DNA of 32,803 nt from an uncultured Eggerthellaceae bacterium (GTDB lineage: Bacteria > Actinomycetota > Coriobacteriia > Coriobacteriales > Eggerthellaceae): the NCBI GenBank assembly GCA_905234785.1, contig CAJOIP010000019.1, forward strand, positions 1 through 32,803, written 5' to 3'. The translations under genes and the position numbers were made by a program. Shown in pieces: positions 22,876-30,512 of the stretch. Below the pieces are notes generated by a model, which was not told the DNA's origin, searched no databases, and saw nothing but the letters and a program-made list of their open reading frames with translations. How positions within the stretch are numbered: the first letter of the stretch is position 1; each line of letters opens with the position of its first letter.

Positions 22876-24231
22876 ATGTCACTTCCAAAGTCTGACCTCA
22901 CAAAACAAGCCGACGGCCGCACGACCATGGAATTGGGCCCCGTCCTGCCCAAGACGGCGGACGTGCGCGACGGGCACCTGTTCATCGGCGGCGTCGACAT
23001 GGTCGAGCTCGCCCGCGAGCAGGGCACGGCGCTGTACGTCTTCGACGAGGCCGACCTGCGCGACCGCATGCGGCAGTACCGCGAGTCGTTTGCGGCCAAC
23101 TACCCGAACGCGGGCGTGCTGTACGCCAGCAAGGCGTTTTTGAACAAGGAAGTGCTGCGCATCGCCAACGAGGAGGGCATGTTCCTGGACGTGTCGGGCG
23201 GCGGCGAGCTCGCCTGCGCGCAGGCGGTCGGCTTCCCGATGGAACGCGTCTTCATGCACGGCAACTACAAGACCGAAGCCGAGCTGCGCGAGGCCATCTC
23301 GGCCGGCGTGGGCCGCATCGTGTTGGACACGCGCCTGGAACTGGCGCGCGTGTCGCGCATCGCCGGCGAGCTGGGCGTGGTGCAGAAGGTGCTCATGCGC
23401 ATAACGCCGGGCGTGGAAGCCGACACGCATGAGTACATCAAGACCGGCTGCGAGGACAGCAAGTTCGGGTTCACGATGCTCGACGATTTCGCGTTCAAAT
23501 GCGTGGGCGACGTGCTGGGCACGCCCAACGTCGATTTGGTGGGCTTCCACTGCCACATCGGCTCGCAGATCTTCGCGCTGCACTCGTTCGTCGAGGCCGT
23601 GCAGGTCATGGCCAAGTTCGTGGCGCGCGTGCGCGACGAGTACGGCCTGTACGTGGAAGACCTCGACATGGGCGGTGGCTTGGGCGTTGCCTACCTCGCT
23701 GACGACAAGCCGTCTTCCATCGCCGAGTTCGCCGAGTGCACGGCCAACGCCGTCATGGAGGCTAGCCTGGAATACGGCCTGCCGCTGCCGCGCCTGCTCG
23801 TCGAGCCCGGCCGTTCGCTGGTGGCCAACGCGGGCGTGACGCTGTATACGGTGGGCGTCATGAAGACGCTGCCGAACATTCGCAAGTACGTCGCCATCGA
23901 CGGCGGCATGTCCGACAACGTCCGCACGGCGCTGTACCACGCCGACTACGAGGCGACCATCGCCAACAAGGCCGATCAGCCGCGCACGGAAATCGTCACC
24001 CTGTGCGGCAAGCACTGCGAGTCGGGCGACGCGGTGGTGCTCGACGGCTCGCTGCAGCATGCCGACCTCGACGACATCGTGTGCGTGTTCGCGACGGGCG
24101 CGTACTGCTACACCATGTCCAGCACCTACAACGGCCAGCCGCACCCCGCCATCGTCTTCGTCCGCGACGGGCAGGCCCGCGTGGTCACCCGCCGCGAGAC
24201 CTACGAAGATCTCATGGCGCGCGACGTGTAG
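22876..24231 (+). CDS. lysA: Diaminopimelate decarboxylase
   Basis: The 451-residue PLP enzyme decarboxylates meso-diaminopimelate to L-lysine, the last step of lysine synthesis. The N-terminal barrel has VLYASKAFLNKEVLR with the PLP-binding lysine, FLDVSGGGEL, KFGF and VGFHCHIGSQI. LDMGGGLGVAY and LLVEPGRSLVANAG follow. The C-terminal domain has LCGKHCESGD with the active-site cysteine, and GAYCYTMSSTYNG. The start is uncertain: ATG 22876 has a weak AGAAAG upstream, and an in-frame ATG at 22927 is possible. It is monocistronic; no other lysine gene is nearby. Confidence 0.93.
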   Translation: MSLPKSDLTKQADGRTTMELGPVLPKTADVRDGHLFIGGVDMVELAREQGTALYVFDEADLRDRMRQYRESFAANYPNAGVLYASKAFLNKEVLRIANEEGMFLDVSGGGELACAQAVGFPMERVFMHGNYKTEAELREAISAGVGRIVLDTRLELARVSRIAGELGVVQKVLMRITPGVEADTHEYIKTGCEDSKFGFTMLDDFAFKCVGDVLGTPNVDLVGFHCHIGSQIFALHSFVEAVQVMAKFVARVRDEYGLYVEDLDMGGGLGVAYLADDKPSSIAEFAECTANAVMEASLEYGLPLPRLLVEPGRSLVANAGVTLYTVGVMKTLPNIRKYVAIDGGMSDNVRTALYHADYEATIANKADQPRTEIVTLCGKHCESGDAVVLDGSLQHADLDDIVCVFATGAYCYTMSSTYNGQPHPAIVFVRDGQARVVTRRETYEDLMARDV

Positions 24232-24296
24232 AAGGGCATGTGCTAAACCACTACAAAATGGGATAACTTTCTGCTTCCATGGCGTTGTAATCGTCC

Positions 24297-24302
24297 TACA
24301 AT
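24297..24302 (+). promoter_or_regulatory. -10 box of the FIST gene
   Basis: TACAAT at 24297-24302 gives a leader of about 75 bases before ATG 24385. The surrounding words CTACAAAATGGGATAA (24251) and CTACAATGGGAATAGG (24296) form an imperfect direct repeat that could be paired regulator sites. Confidence 0.4.
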
Positions 24303-24384
24303 GGGAATAGGTTCTAACAGGCGGCGCCTGAAGGACTCCGTCTGCGAACGCAGGTTGTCCGGTTACGTAGGAAGGAAGTTTCAC

Positions 24385-25563
24385 ATGCAAAGTTTCGTCG
24401 CTACATCCACCGCCGCAACAGCAGCAGAAGCCGGAAAGGAAGTCGCCGGCAAGATTAAAGCGGGCATTGCCGACGCGAAGGTCGCCATGGCCTACGGCAG
24501 CTGCGACTACGACTCCGCCGAGTTGCTCGCCGCCATCGCAGAAGAGCTGCCCGGCGTGCCCGTGCTGGGCAACACCTCGTTCACGGGCATCATCACGCCC
24601 GAAGGCTACGTCGGCGGCGACACGCCGTTCGTGGGCATCCTGGCGCTCGGCGGCGACGACGTGGTCGTCGGCACGGCCGGCGCGCCCGCCGGCAGCGACC
24701 ACTGCGCGCGCTGCATCGGCAAGAACCTGGCCAAGGCCGCCATGGAGGCAGCCGGCAAGGACTGCCCGCCCGACTACTGGTACATGGCCGCCTCGCCCGC
24801 CGAGGAGGAGTACTACATCAAGGGCGTCACCGACGTCATCGGCCGCGTGCCGTTCTTCGGCGGCTCGGCTGCCGACAACGAGATCGCCGGCAAGTGGTGG
24901 TTGTACAACGGCACCGAGGCGTTCCAGGACGGCTGCGTCGTGGCGTTCTTCTACACCGACACGCCGTTCGTGAACAAGTTCACGGGCGCCTATGCCGAAA
25001 CCGACAAGTTCGGCGTCGTCACCAAGATGGACGGCGACCGCGGCATCGCCGAGATCGACGGCAAGCCGGCGCTCGACGTGTACGCTGACTGGCGCGGCAT
25101 GAACCCCGACGACCTGCTCGGCGCCACGCTGCTTTCCGAGTCGATCGTGGCGCCGCTCGGCGTGAAGGACCGCCTGGGCGACCTCACCGCCATCCGCCAC
25201 CCCATGAACGGCAACGACGACCACTCCATCGCCGTGGGCGCGAAGGTCGTCGAGAAGACGGCCGTCATCCTCATGGACGGCGACGTGGATTGCCTCGTGG
25301 GCTCCGTTGCGAAGACGGCCCAGGAGCTGAAGCACAACGCCGAGAAGCAGGGCTTCGGCAAGCCAGCCGCCTACTTCTTCGTGCACTGCGGCGGCCGTCG
25401 CGCCGCCATCGCCGACCGCATCGGCGAAGTGGCCGACGCCTTCATCGCCGAAGCTGACGGCGTGCCGTTCCTGGCCGAGTTCACGTTCGGCGAGTACGGC
25501 TTCGAGCAGGACGGCCTGAACTCCATCGGCGGCCTCATGCTGTCGTTCACAGCCCTCGGCTAA
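24385..25563 (+). CDS. FIST-domain sensory protein
   Basis: The 392-residue cytoplasmic protein has an N-terminal FIST domain (KVAMAYGSCDYDSAELLAAI, then VPVLGNTSFTGIITPEGY and VPFFGGSAADNE) and a FIST_C domain (HCGGRRAAIADRIGEVADAF...PFLAEFTFGEYGF). FIST proteins are thought to sense small ligands such as amino acids and are usually fused to or encoded beside signalling modules. Here no kinase, cyclase or chemoreceptor is attached or adjacent, so its output is unknown. ATG 24385 follows AAGGAAG; a longer in-frame reading from 24301 begins inside the promoter region. It ends in a strong terminator. Confidence 0.85.
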   Translation: MQSFVATSTAATAAEAGKEVAGKIKAGIADAKVAMAYGSCDYDSAELLAAIAEELPGVPVLGNTSFTGIITPEGYVGGDTPFVGILALGGDDVVVGTAGAPAGSDHCARCIGKNLAKAAMEAAGKDCPPDYWYMAASPAEEEYYIKGVTDVIGRVPFFGGSAADNEIAGKWWLYNGTEAFQDGCVVAFFYTDTPFVNKFTGAYAETDKFGVVTKMDGDRGIAEIDGKPALDVYADWRGMNPDDLLGATLLSESIVAPLGVKDRLGDLTAIRHPMNGNDDHSIAVGAKVVEKTAVILMDGDVDCLVGSVAKTAQELKHNAEKQGFGKPAAYFFVHCGGRRAAIADRIGEVADAFIAEADGVPFLAEFTFGEYGFEQDGLNSIGGLMLSFTALG

Positions 25564-25594
25564 CCCCCAGGTCAAACCCGCGTTTTTCCCAATG

Positions 25595-25627
25595 CGACGC
25601 GCAACTACCCGTTGCGCGTCGTTTTTT
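25595..25627 (+). terminator. Rho-independent terminator of the FIST gene
   Basis: Perfect 11-base arms (25595-25605 and 25611-25621) flank a TACCC loop, and six T follow directly. Confidence 0.92.
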
Positions 25628-25715
25628 ACCGCCAGGTTGATTTGTTTCAATTTGGGATAAAGTAGCCTGGAGGGCGGATGGGGAGAGCGCGTTGTGTTGA
25701 AGGTAAGACGATGCA

Positions 25716-25888
25716 GCGTGGGCGGTGGGATGAGATGCTCAGCGATTCGCAGGCTGCGACGAGCGAAGGCAGAGCGGTTTTGCGAGGACTGTCTGAGCGA
25801 GCGAAGCAAGCGAGTTCCGCAGCAGCTCTGCCGTAGCGAGGAACGGTCAGCCTGCGCCAAGCTGAGCATCTCATCCCACCGCCCACGC
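25716..25888. repeat. Intergenic element bounded by perfect 28-bp inverted repeats
   Basis: Bases 25716-25743 and 25861-25888 are exact reverse complements. Two further nested stems align with them: CGCAGGCTG (25748-25756) with CAGCCTGCG (25848-25856), and GGCAGAGC (25768-25775) with GCTCTGCC (25825-25832). The whole 173 bases can fold as one long branched hairpin. Its apical part contains GCGAGGACTGTCTGAGC (25782-25798), which recurs exactly, in reverse, at 30395-30411. No open reading frame of merit or transposase lies inside. It may be a non-autonomous mobile element or a structured RNA. Confidence 0.75.
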
Positions 25889-25995
25889 GAACATTTTCCA
25901 ATACAGTAGCGAGGACAAGCACGGACCCCGTCCGCCCACCAGGCGGCCAGGTTTGTTGCTGCTATGAGAAAAAGCACTTCCAAAGGCTTATCAGC

Positions 25996-26001
25996 TATAA
26001 T
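25996..26001 (+). promoter_or_regulatory. Consensus -10 box of the candidate structured RNA
   Basis: A perfect TATAAT at 25996-26001 would start transcription near 26006-26010, where the 5' strand of the RNA's closing stem begins. The -35 region is not consensus. Confidence 0.6.
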
Positions 26002-26005
26002 CGAC

Positions 26006-26244
26006 TCGTTTCTTTCGGGTCTGTAGTTGCGGGGCGCAAGCCCCTAGTCCATGGCAGATGCGGTCGAAAGGATCCACGTAAACCAGTCGGTTCGCCGGCT
26101 GGCGAGCACGGCGCGTTCTAGGAGTAAGTCGCATCGCCCGTTGACACGCGGCATGTCGCCGCGGCGGGCGAGAGGGTGAAGGTGAACAGCTCAGCCCCAA
26201 TGCGCGAGTGTGGGGTCGAAAACTAGGTCAGCCGGAAGAAACGA
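26006..26244 (+). ncRNA. Candidate structured non-coding RNA, about 240 nt
   Basis: The two ends of this stretch pair: 26006-26018 with 26232-26244, 13 pairs with one G-U. Inside are GGGGC-GCAA-GCCCC (26031-26044, GNRA loop) and CCAGTCGG-TTCG-CCGGCTGG (26083-26102, UUCG loop). GATGCG (26057-26062) pairs with CGCATC (26130-26135). CGCCCG (26135-26140) with CGGGCG (26165-26170) encloses a CGCGGC/GCCGCG hairpin (26147-26163). A stem at 26195-26215 is capped by GCGA. A consensus TATAAT box lies just upstream, and no convincing protein is encoded. I see no RNase P, tmRNA, SRP or common riboswitch signatures. The raiA-motif class, known from Firmicutes and Coriobacteria, is one possibility, but I cannot confirm it. 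It could also be a long cis-regulatory leader of the lipoprotein gene that starts 72 bases later. Confidence 0.65.
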
Positions 26245-26247
26245 ACG

Positions 26248-26266
26248 GAGCGGCTTCAAGCCGCTC
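26248..26266 (+). promoter_or_regulatory. Hairpin just after the candidate RNA
   Basis: GAGCGGC (26248-26254) and GCCGCTC (26260-26266) pair perfectly around TTCAA. No U-run follows, so it may be a processing or weak termination site between the RNA and the lipoprotein gene. Confidence 0.45.
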
Positions 26267-26315
26267 GAACGAAGGAAGGGGCGCCCTGCGGCGTCGGAAA
26301 AGGGAGGAAACCGGG

Positions 26316-27296
26316 ATGAAACGTTGGAAGATCGGCGTGCTCGCCTGCGCGCTTATCGCCTGCCTGAGCGTGGCGCTCGTCGGCTGCCAATCGCAGGATT
26401 ACAAACCGGAAGGGAAGAGCCAGACCGTCTCGGCCACCGCGCTGGGCACTGACGGCACGCTGCGCGTCGGCGTGAACGCGTCGTCGGCTCCGCTCGCCGG
26501 GCAAACGTCGTCCTCGTCGCGCATCGTCGGCATCGACGTAGACGTTGCCGCATACATCGCCGACCAGCTCGGCTGCAAGGTGGAGATCGTCGATGTGGGC
26601 ACCGACCCCGAATCGGCTCTTTCCGAAGGTCGTGTGGACATCGCCCTGGGCGTCGACGCATCGGAAGACAACACCGGCTACTGGAAGTCGACGTCGTACC
26701 TGCAATCGGGCGTTGCGCTGTTCGGCACTTCGTCTGAAAGCGCCGTTCCCACGACCGATTCCAAGCCCAAGATCGCCGCGCAGGCGTCTTCCAAGAGCTC
26801 TTGGCGCGTGACGAACCTGTTCGGCGACGATTCGCTCGTCGTGCAGAACGACCTGAAGTCCGCTTTCGAGGCGCTTGCGAAGGGCAGCGCCCGTTACGTC
26901 GCGGCTGACGCGGTCATCGGCACGTACGTGTCGTATTCCAACGGCTACGACGACAAGATCATCGCGCTGCTGCAGGACCCGAGCGGGTACTGCGTGGCCG
27001 TCGCCGAGAAGAACACCGAGCTGCAGGGCGCGGTTTCCAGCGCCGTCGACAAGCTGGTGAACGGCGGCGTCATGGATGTCATCGAGTCGAAGTGGCTCGG
27101 CGCGCCGATGGACCTGAGCAGCATTACGGTCGTGAAGTCCGCAACCGCCAACGCCTCGAGCTCTGCTGCGAGCGCCGACGCTTCCGCATCCGCTGCGAGC
27201 GCCGATGCGGCTGCTGCCGAGCCGGCTCCCACAATCGTCGATGAGCAGCCCGCCGAAGGCGACGGCGCAACAGAAGGCGAAGAAGCCGTAGGCTAG
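26316..27296 (+). CDS. Solute-binding lipoprotein, amino-acid ABC type (SBP_bac_3), orphan
   Basis: The 326-residue protein has a lipoprotein signal with lipobox ending LVGC (Cys24). The mature part follows the family 3 pattern: GTLRVGVNASSAPLAG, IVGIDVDVAAYIADQLGCKVEIVDV, then SEGRVDIALGVDAS and the terminal KLVNGGVMDVIESKWLG. After the binding domain come about 50 residues rich in Ala, Ser and then acidic residues, an unusual tail also seen on TupA. Family members bind amino acids or similar solutes outside the membrane. No permease or ATPase gene is adjacent (the next gene is opposite), so it may serve a distant transporter or a sensor. ATG 26316 has AGGGAGGAAA upstream, so the ribosome-binding site lies outside the candidate RNA fold. 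Confidence 0.85.
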   Translation: MKRWKIGVLACALIACLSVALVGCQSQDYKPEGKSQTVSATALGTDGTLRVGVNASSAPLAGQTSSSSRIVGIDVDVAAYIADQLGCKVEIVDVGTDPESALSEGRVDIALGVDASEDNTGYWKSTSYLQSGVALFGTSSESAVPTTDSKPKIAAQASSKSSWRVTNLFGDDSLVVQNDLKSAFEALAKGSARYVAADAVIGTYVSYSNGYDDKIIALLQDPSGYCVAVAEKNTELQGAVSSAVDKLVNGGVMDVIESKWLGAPMDLSSITVVKSATANASSSAASADASASAASADAAAAEPAPTIVDEQPAEGDGATEGEEAVG

Positions 27297-27327
27297 GTTA
27301 CCGCAAGAGTTCAATGAGCCATGCGAA

Positions 27328-27354
27328 AGGGGATGAGCATCAAGCTCGTCCCCT
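27328..27354. terminator. Bidirectional terminator-like hairpin between convergent genes
   Basis: Eleven-base arms (27328-27338 and 27344-27354) pair with one G-U wobble. The U-tracts are weak on both strands. The hairpin lies between the lipoprotein stop and the peptidase stop, where it can serve both transcripts. Confidence 0.65.
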
Positions 27355-27363
27355 CTCTGCTAT

Positions 27364-30336
27364 TTACCCTACTAGCGGGATGATGTCGAATCCGAGCTTC
27401 GAGGCTTCCAGGATCTCGCGGTTCCCGAAGACGCAAAGCGCCCCCTCGTCGACGACGCGCTGCAGCGGCGCGGCCAGGTCGCGCACGTCCTGCACGCCGG
27501 TTTCCACGACTTGCCGGCGGTTGTCGATGCGCGTTTGGGGCGTGCGCCCGCCGAAGAAATCGCCGGCCTGGCGGCGGATAAGCGCGCGCGGCTTCACGGG
27601 CGCGTCGATGCCCGCAACCGTTGCCACGACGAAGCCCTCCATGTCCTCCTGCGAAGGGTCGAAGGAGGCAAGCCACGGAACCGCCTGCTCGAAGCGGGCG
27701 ATGGTCTCGTCCAAGTGCGGGTCGCGGTACGAGTAGAAGCGCATGTCGCCGGACAGGAACGCCTTGAAGCCGACACCGTACGCGCCGCCCTTCACGCGCA
27801 CCTCGTTCCATAAGTAGTCGTACGACAGCGCGCGCGAGGCGACGCCCCAGCTGCCGGTATGCGGCTCGCCGAGAAGGCGACGGTCCCATCCGAGCGCGGC
27901 GAAGCACACGTCAGTGGGCACCGCGAAGGCCTCGCGTGCCATGGTCGGCTCGGGAATGACGAGCTGCGCGGAGCTTTCGCCCACGCGTCCGCATGTCGGC
28001 TGGGCTCGCCAGAACCGCTCGCAATCCTCGTCGCTTCCCGCCAAGCTCATCGTGCACGCGTCGTCGCAGAACACGCGTCGCGCCACGTCGGCAAGACGCG
28101 CGGCCAGCTCGTCGGAGTGCGCGTCGAAGTCCTCGATCAGCTCGCAGAGGAACCGGTAGAAGCCGACGTTGCCGAACTGCTCCTTCACGACGCCCGCCTG
28201 CGTGTAGTAGGAACGCACGCGCGCCGCCGCGCACGAGTGGCCGGAATTCGCGAACGTCTGCTCCATGACGATCTTGTGCTGCTTCAGCAAATCGAGGATG
28301 CGCGCCGTGTCGGAGAAGTCGGTTTCAAGCATGATCTCGCGCGGCAGGTCGGCGAGCCACTTCACATTGGTCGACAAAGCGGACGAGCTGACGACGAGCA
28401 GCGGGCGGATGTCGGCGATGTCGTCGCCGTTCTCGGACACGACCGTGAAGAACGACAGGTTGCCGAGCTTGCCTTGCGTCAGAACGTCGATTTCGGCGGC
28501 CGTGTGGCGTAACGTGCCGATCTTGCCGAGCGTCAGGGCGAGCAGCGACACGTAGGGAAGGTCCTCGAACGAAAGGCGCGCGAGGTCGAAGTAGCGGTAC
28601 GCGTACGCGATGCCATGCGTCTGCACGCTGTGGCGCAGGTAAGGTACAGGCGCATCGTCCATCATGCTGTACGCGGGCTCTTCAGGCGCCTCGCCGATGT
28701 CGGCCACGCCGAGGCGCGGCAGGGTGGCGATGGCCTCGGGGGTGTCGGGCGCTTCCTGCAGCTCGCGCAGCAGCGCTTCGCCCTTCACCAGAAGCTCGCG
28801 CTCGTCGGGCTGCAGCGCGCGGTTCATCGCCGCCAGGCGCTCGGCCGAGTCGTCGTCGGAAACGCCCGGGGTCGGCACGACCTCCACGGCGGCCGTGTGG
28901 GGGTTTTCCAGGAACAGGTCTTTGCAGAGCTGCTCGAAATACGGGCCGTCCAGCTCTTCGCGAAGCTGGGCGAAGGCGCGCTCGTAGCGCAGGTAGTCAA
29001 GCGCTGCGTCCTCGTCGTACAGCCAGCTCGACAGCGCGACCATGGCGTCGACCACGCCGTCGGCATAGCCCATGTCGTGCTCGCGCATCTGGAATTCCGC
29101 ATGCGAGAGCGCGGCTTCCACCAGGCTCATGTCCAAGCCCGCTTCGAGCATGGCGCGCACGGCCCCGTCGACGGCATCCGCGAGGCGCTTCCCGCCGTCG
29201 TCGATGGGCATGTTCACCTGCACCACGGCGAACGGCTGGCGTAGCGCGTCGGAAACGTAGGCGCTCACGTCGTGGGCGATGCCCGCGTCGAGCAGCGCGC
29301 GGGTCAGCGGCGCCTCGTTGCTGCCGAACAGCGCGTCGAGCAGAATCTCGACGGCCATGGAACGCACGCGGTCGGAGTTGTCGCCGATGACGTAGCCGCA
29401 TGCCGCGCAGGCGTTTTCGGGCGCGGTGTCCATCGTGCGGCGGATGTAGCCGGCCTGAACGGGCTCCTGCAAGGCGATTTCACGCGGGCGCAGCGGCTCG
29501 AGGCCCGCGGCCCGACGTTCTTCGTCGGCGGCTTCCTGCTCGGCGGCTACGGGAGCGAGGTAGCGCTCGTCGAGAAACGCCAGCGCGCGCTCGATGTCGA
29601 GGTTGCCGTACAGGATGATGTAGCTGTTGTCGGTGCGGTAATGGCGGCGATGGTCGTCGAGGTACTCCTCGTAGGTCAGCGTCGGAATCGCCTTCGGGGT
29701 TCCGCCCGATTCGAACGCGTAGCACGTGTCGGGCAGAAGCGCCGCCTGCAGCTCGTCGTACAACACCGAGTTCGCGTCGGACAGCGCGCCCTTCATCTCG
29801 TTGAACACGACGCCGTTGTGAATCAGCGCGGTCTGGTCGGCCGACAGCTCGGCGGCGTTCGCGTCGGAGCCGTCGGCGGCGTGCAGCTCGTAGTGCCAGC
29901 CTTCCTGCTCGAAGATCTGGCGCTTCACGTATATGTTGGGGTGGAAGACGGCGTCGAGGTACACGTCCATGAGGTTGAACAGGTCCTGCTCGTTAGTCGA
30001 CGCGACGGGGTAGAGCGTCTTGTCGGCGAACGTCATGGCGTTCAGGAACGTCTGCATCGAGCCTTTCAGCAGGTCGACGAACGGCTCCTTCACCGGGAAG
30101 CGTCGCGACCCGCACAGCACCGAGTGCTCGAGGATGTGGAAGACGCCCGTGTCGTCTTTGGGCGGGGTGCGGAAGCCGATGGCGAACGACTTGTTGTTGT
30201 CGTCATTTGCCAGGTACAAAAGCCGTGCGCCCGACGCCTCGTGGCGGCCGACGTAGGCCACGCCGTCGATTTCGGGCAGGTCTTCGCGCGTGCCGATGGT
30301 GAAGCCATGGATGGTGGTTCCGATGCTCAAGTTCAT
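27364..30336 (-). CDS. M16C-family zinc peptidase (presequence-protease/insulinase type)
   Basis: The predicted metallopeptidase has 990 residues, the usual length of the M16C group. The inverted zinc motif HILEH lies at about residues 66-70 in VFHILEHSVLCGSRRFPVKEPF, and the distal glutamate region is NGVVFNEMKGALSD. The C-terminal half has the arginine/tyrosine-containing block VRVKGGAYGVGFKAFLSGDMRFYSYRDP, which completes the substrate chamber. No signal peptide is evident, so it probably degrades peptides in the cytoplasm. The start is taken at ATG 30336, with AAAGG 10 bases upstream; ATG 30357 in the same frame is an alternative. The leader contains a long hairpin, and its promoter overlaps that of the divergent gene. 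Confidence 0.9.
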   Translation of the reverse strand: MNLSIGTTIHGFTIGTREDLPEIDGVAYVGRHEASGARLLYLANDDNNKSFAIGFRTPPKDDTGVFHILEHSVLCGSRRFPVKEPFVDLLKGSMQTFLNAMTFADKTLYPVASTNEQDLFNLMDVYLDAVFHPNIYVKRQIFEQEGWHYELHAADGSDANAAELSADQTALIHNGVVFNEMKGALSDANSVLYDELQAALLPDTCYAFESGGTPKAIPTLTYEEYLDDHRRHYRTDNSYIILYGNLDIERALAFLDERYLAPVAAEQEAADEERRAAGLEPLRPREIALQEPVQAGYIRRTMDTAPENACAACGYVIGDNSDRVRSMAVEILLDALFGSNEAPLTRALLDAGIAHDVSAYVSDALRQPFAVVQVNMPIDDGGKRLADAVDGAVRAMLEAGLDMSLVEAALSHAEFQMREHDMGYADGVVDAMVALSSWLYDEDAALDYLRYERAFAQLREELDGPYFEQLCKDLFLENPHTAAVEVVPTPGVSDDDSAERLAAMNRALQPDERELLVKGEALLRELQEAPDTPEAIATLPRLGVADIGEAPEEPAYSMMDDAPVPYLRHSVQTHGIAYAYRYFDLARLSFEDLPYVSLLALTLGKIGTLRHTAAEIDVLTQGKLGNLSFFTVVSENGDDIADIRPLLVVSSSALSTNVKWLADLPREIMLETDFSDTARILDLLKQHKIVMEQTFANSGHSCAAARVRSYYTQAGVVKEQFGNVGFYRFLCELIEDFDAHSDELAARLADVARRVFCDDACTMSLAGSDEDCERFWRAQPTCGRVGESSAQLVIPEPTMAREAFAVPTDVCFAALGWDRRLLGEPHTGSWGVASRALSYDYLWNEVRVKGGAYGVGFKAFLSGDMRFYSYRDPHLDETIARFEQAVPWLASFDPSQEDMEGFVVATVAGIDAPVKPRALIRRQAGDFFGGRTPQTRIDNRRQVVETGVQDVRDLAAPLQRVVDEGALCVFGNREILEASKLGFDIIPLVG

Positions 30337-30367
30337 GTGATGTAGGCCTTTCGTCATTCGCGTGTTC

Positions 30368-30454
30368 GCTCCAGCTTCGGGGAAGGGCACCCGTGCTCAG
30401 ACAGTCCTCGCTTCGCTGTGGAACTGCGCGCGGGCCCCTCCCCGCAGCCGGAGC
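30368..30454. repeat. Hairpin element in the peptidase leader, related to the 25716-25888 element
   Basis: GC-rich arms (30368-30393 and 30431-30454) pair with a few mismatches. The apex carries GCTCAGACAGTCCTCGC (30395-30411) and GCTGTGGAACT (30415-30425), which are reverse complements of words at 25782-25798 and about 25813-25823. The stems of the two elements differ in sequence while both still pair. On the plus strand a CTTTTTC tract follows the right arm. Confidence 0.6.
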
Positions 30455-30465
30455 TGCTTTTTCAT

Positions 30466-30477
30466 GCATTGTATAAT
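30466..30477. promoter_or_regulatory. Overlapping divergent -10 boxes
   Basis: TATAAT (30472-30477) faces the gene at 30513. On the other strand TATACAAT covers almost the same bases and faces the peptidase gene. The two promoters probably cannot be occupied at once. Confidence 0.5.
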
Positions 30478-30512
30478 CATGTTTACTTTAGCATGCGAAT
30501 GGGAGGTCGAAG

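Noticed and set aside
25694..25909. Small ORFs inside the 28-bp inverted repeat element
   Set aside because: Both strands give frames only because of the palindrome; there is no ribosome-binding site or conserved composition.
22879..25983. 1034-codon minus-strand frame opposite lysA and the FIST gene
   Set aside because: It crosses the terminator at 25595-25627 and the inverted repeat at 25716-25888, and has no recognisable domain.
26006..26244. RNase P RNA, SRP RNA, tmRNA or a common riboswitch
   Set aside because: The conserved GAGGAAAGUCC block of RNase P, a full GGUCAGG...GGAAGG SRP loop, the tmRNA CCA end and the known riboswitch core words are all missing, although AGGUCAGCCGGAAG gives a superficial SRP resemblance.
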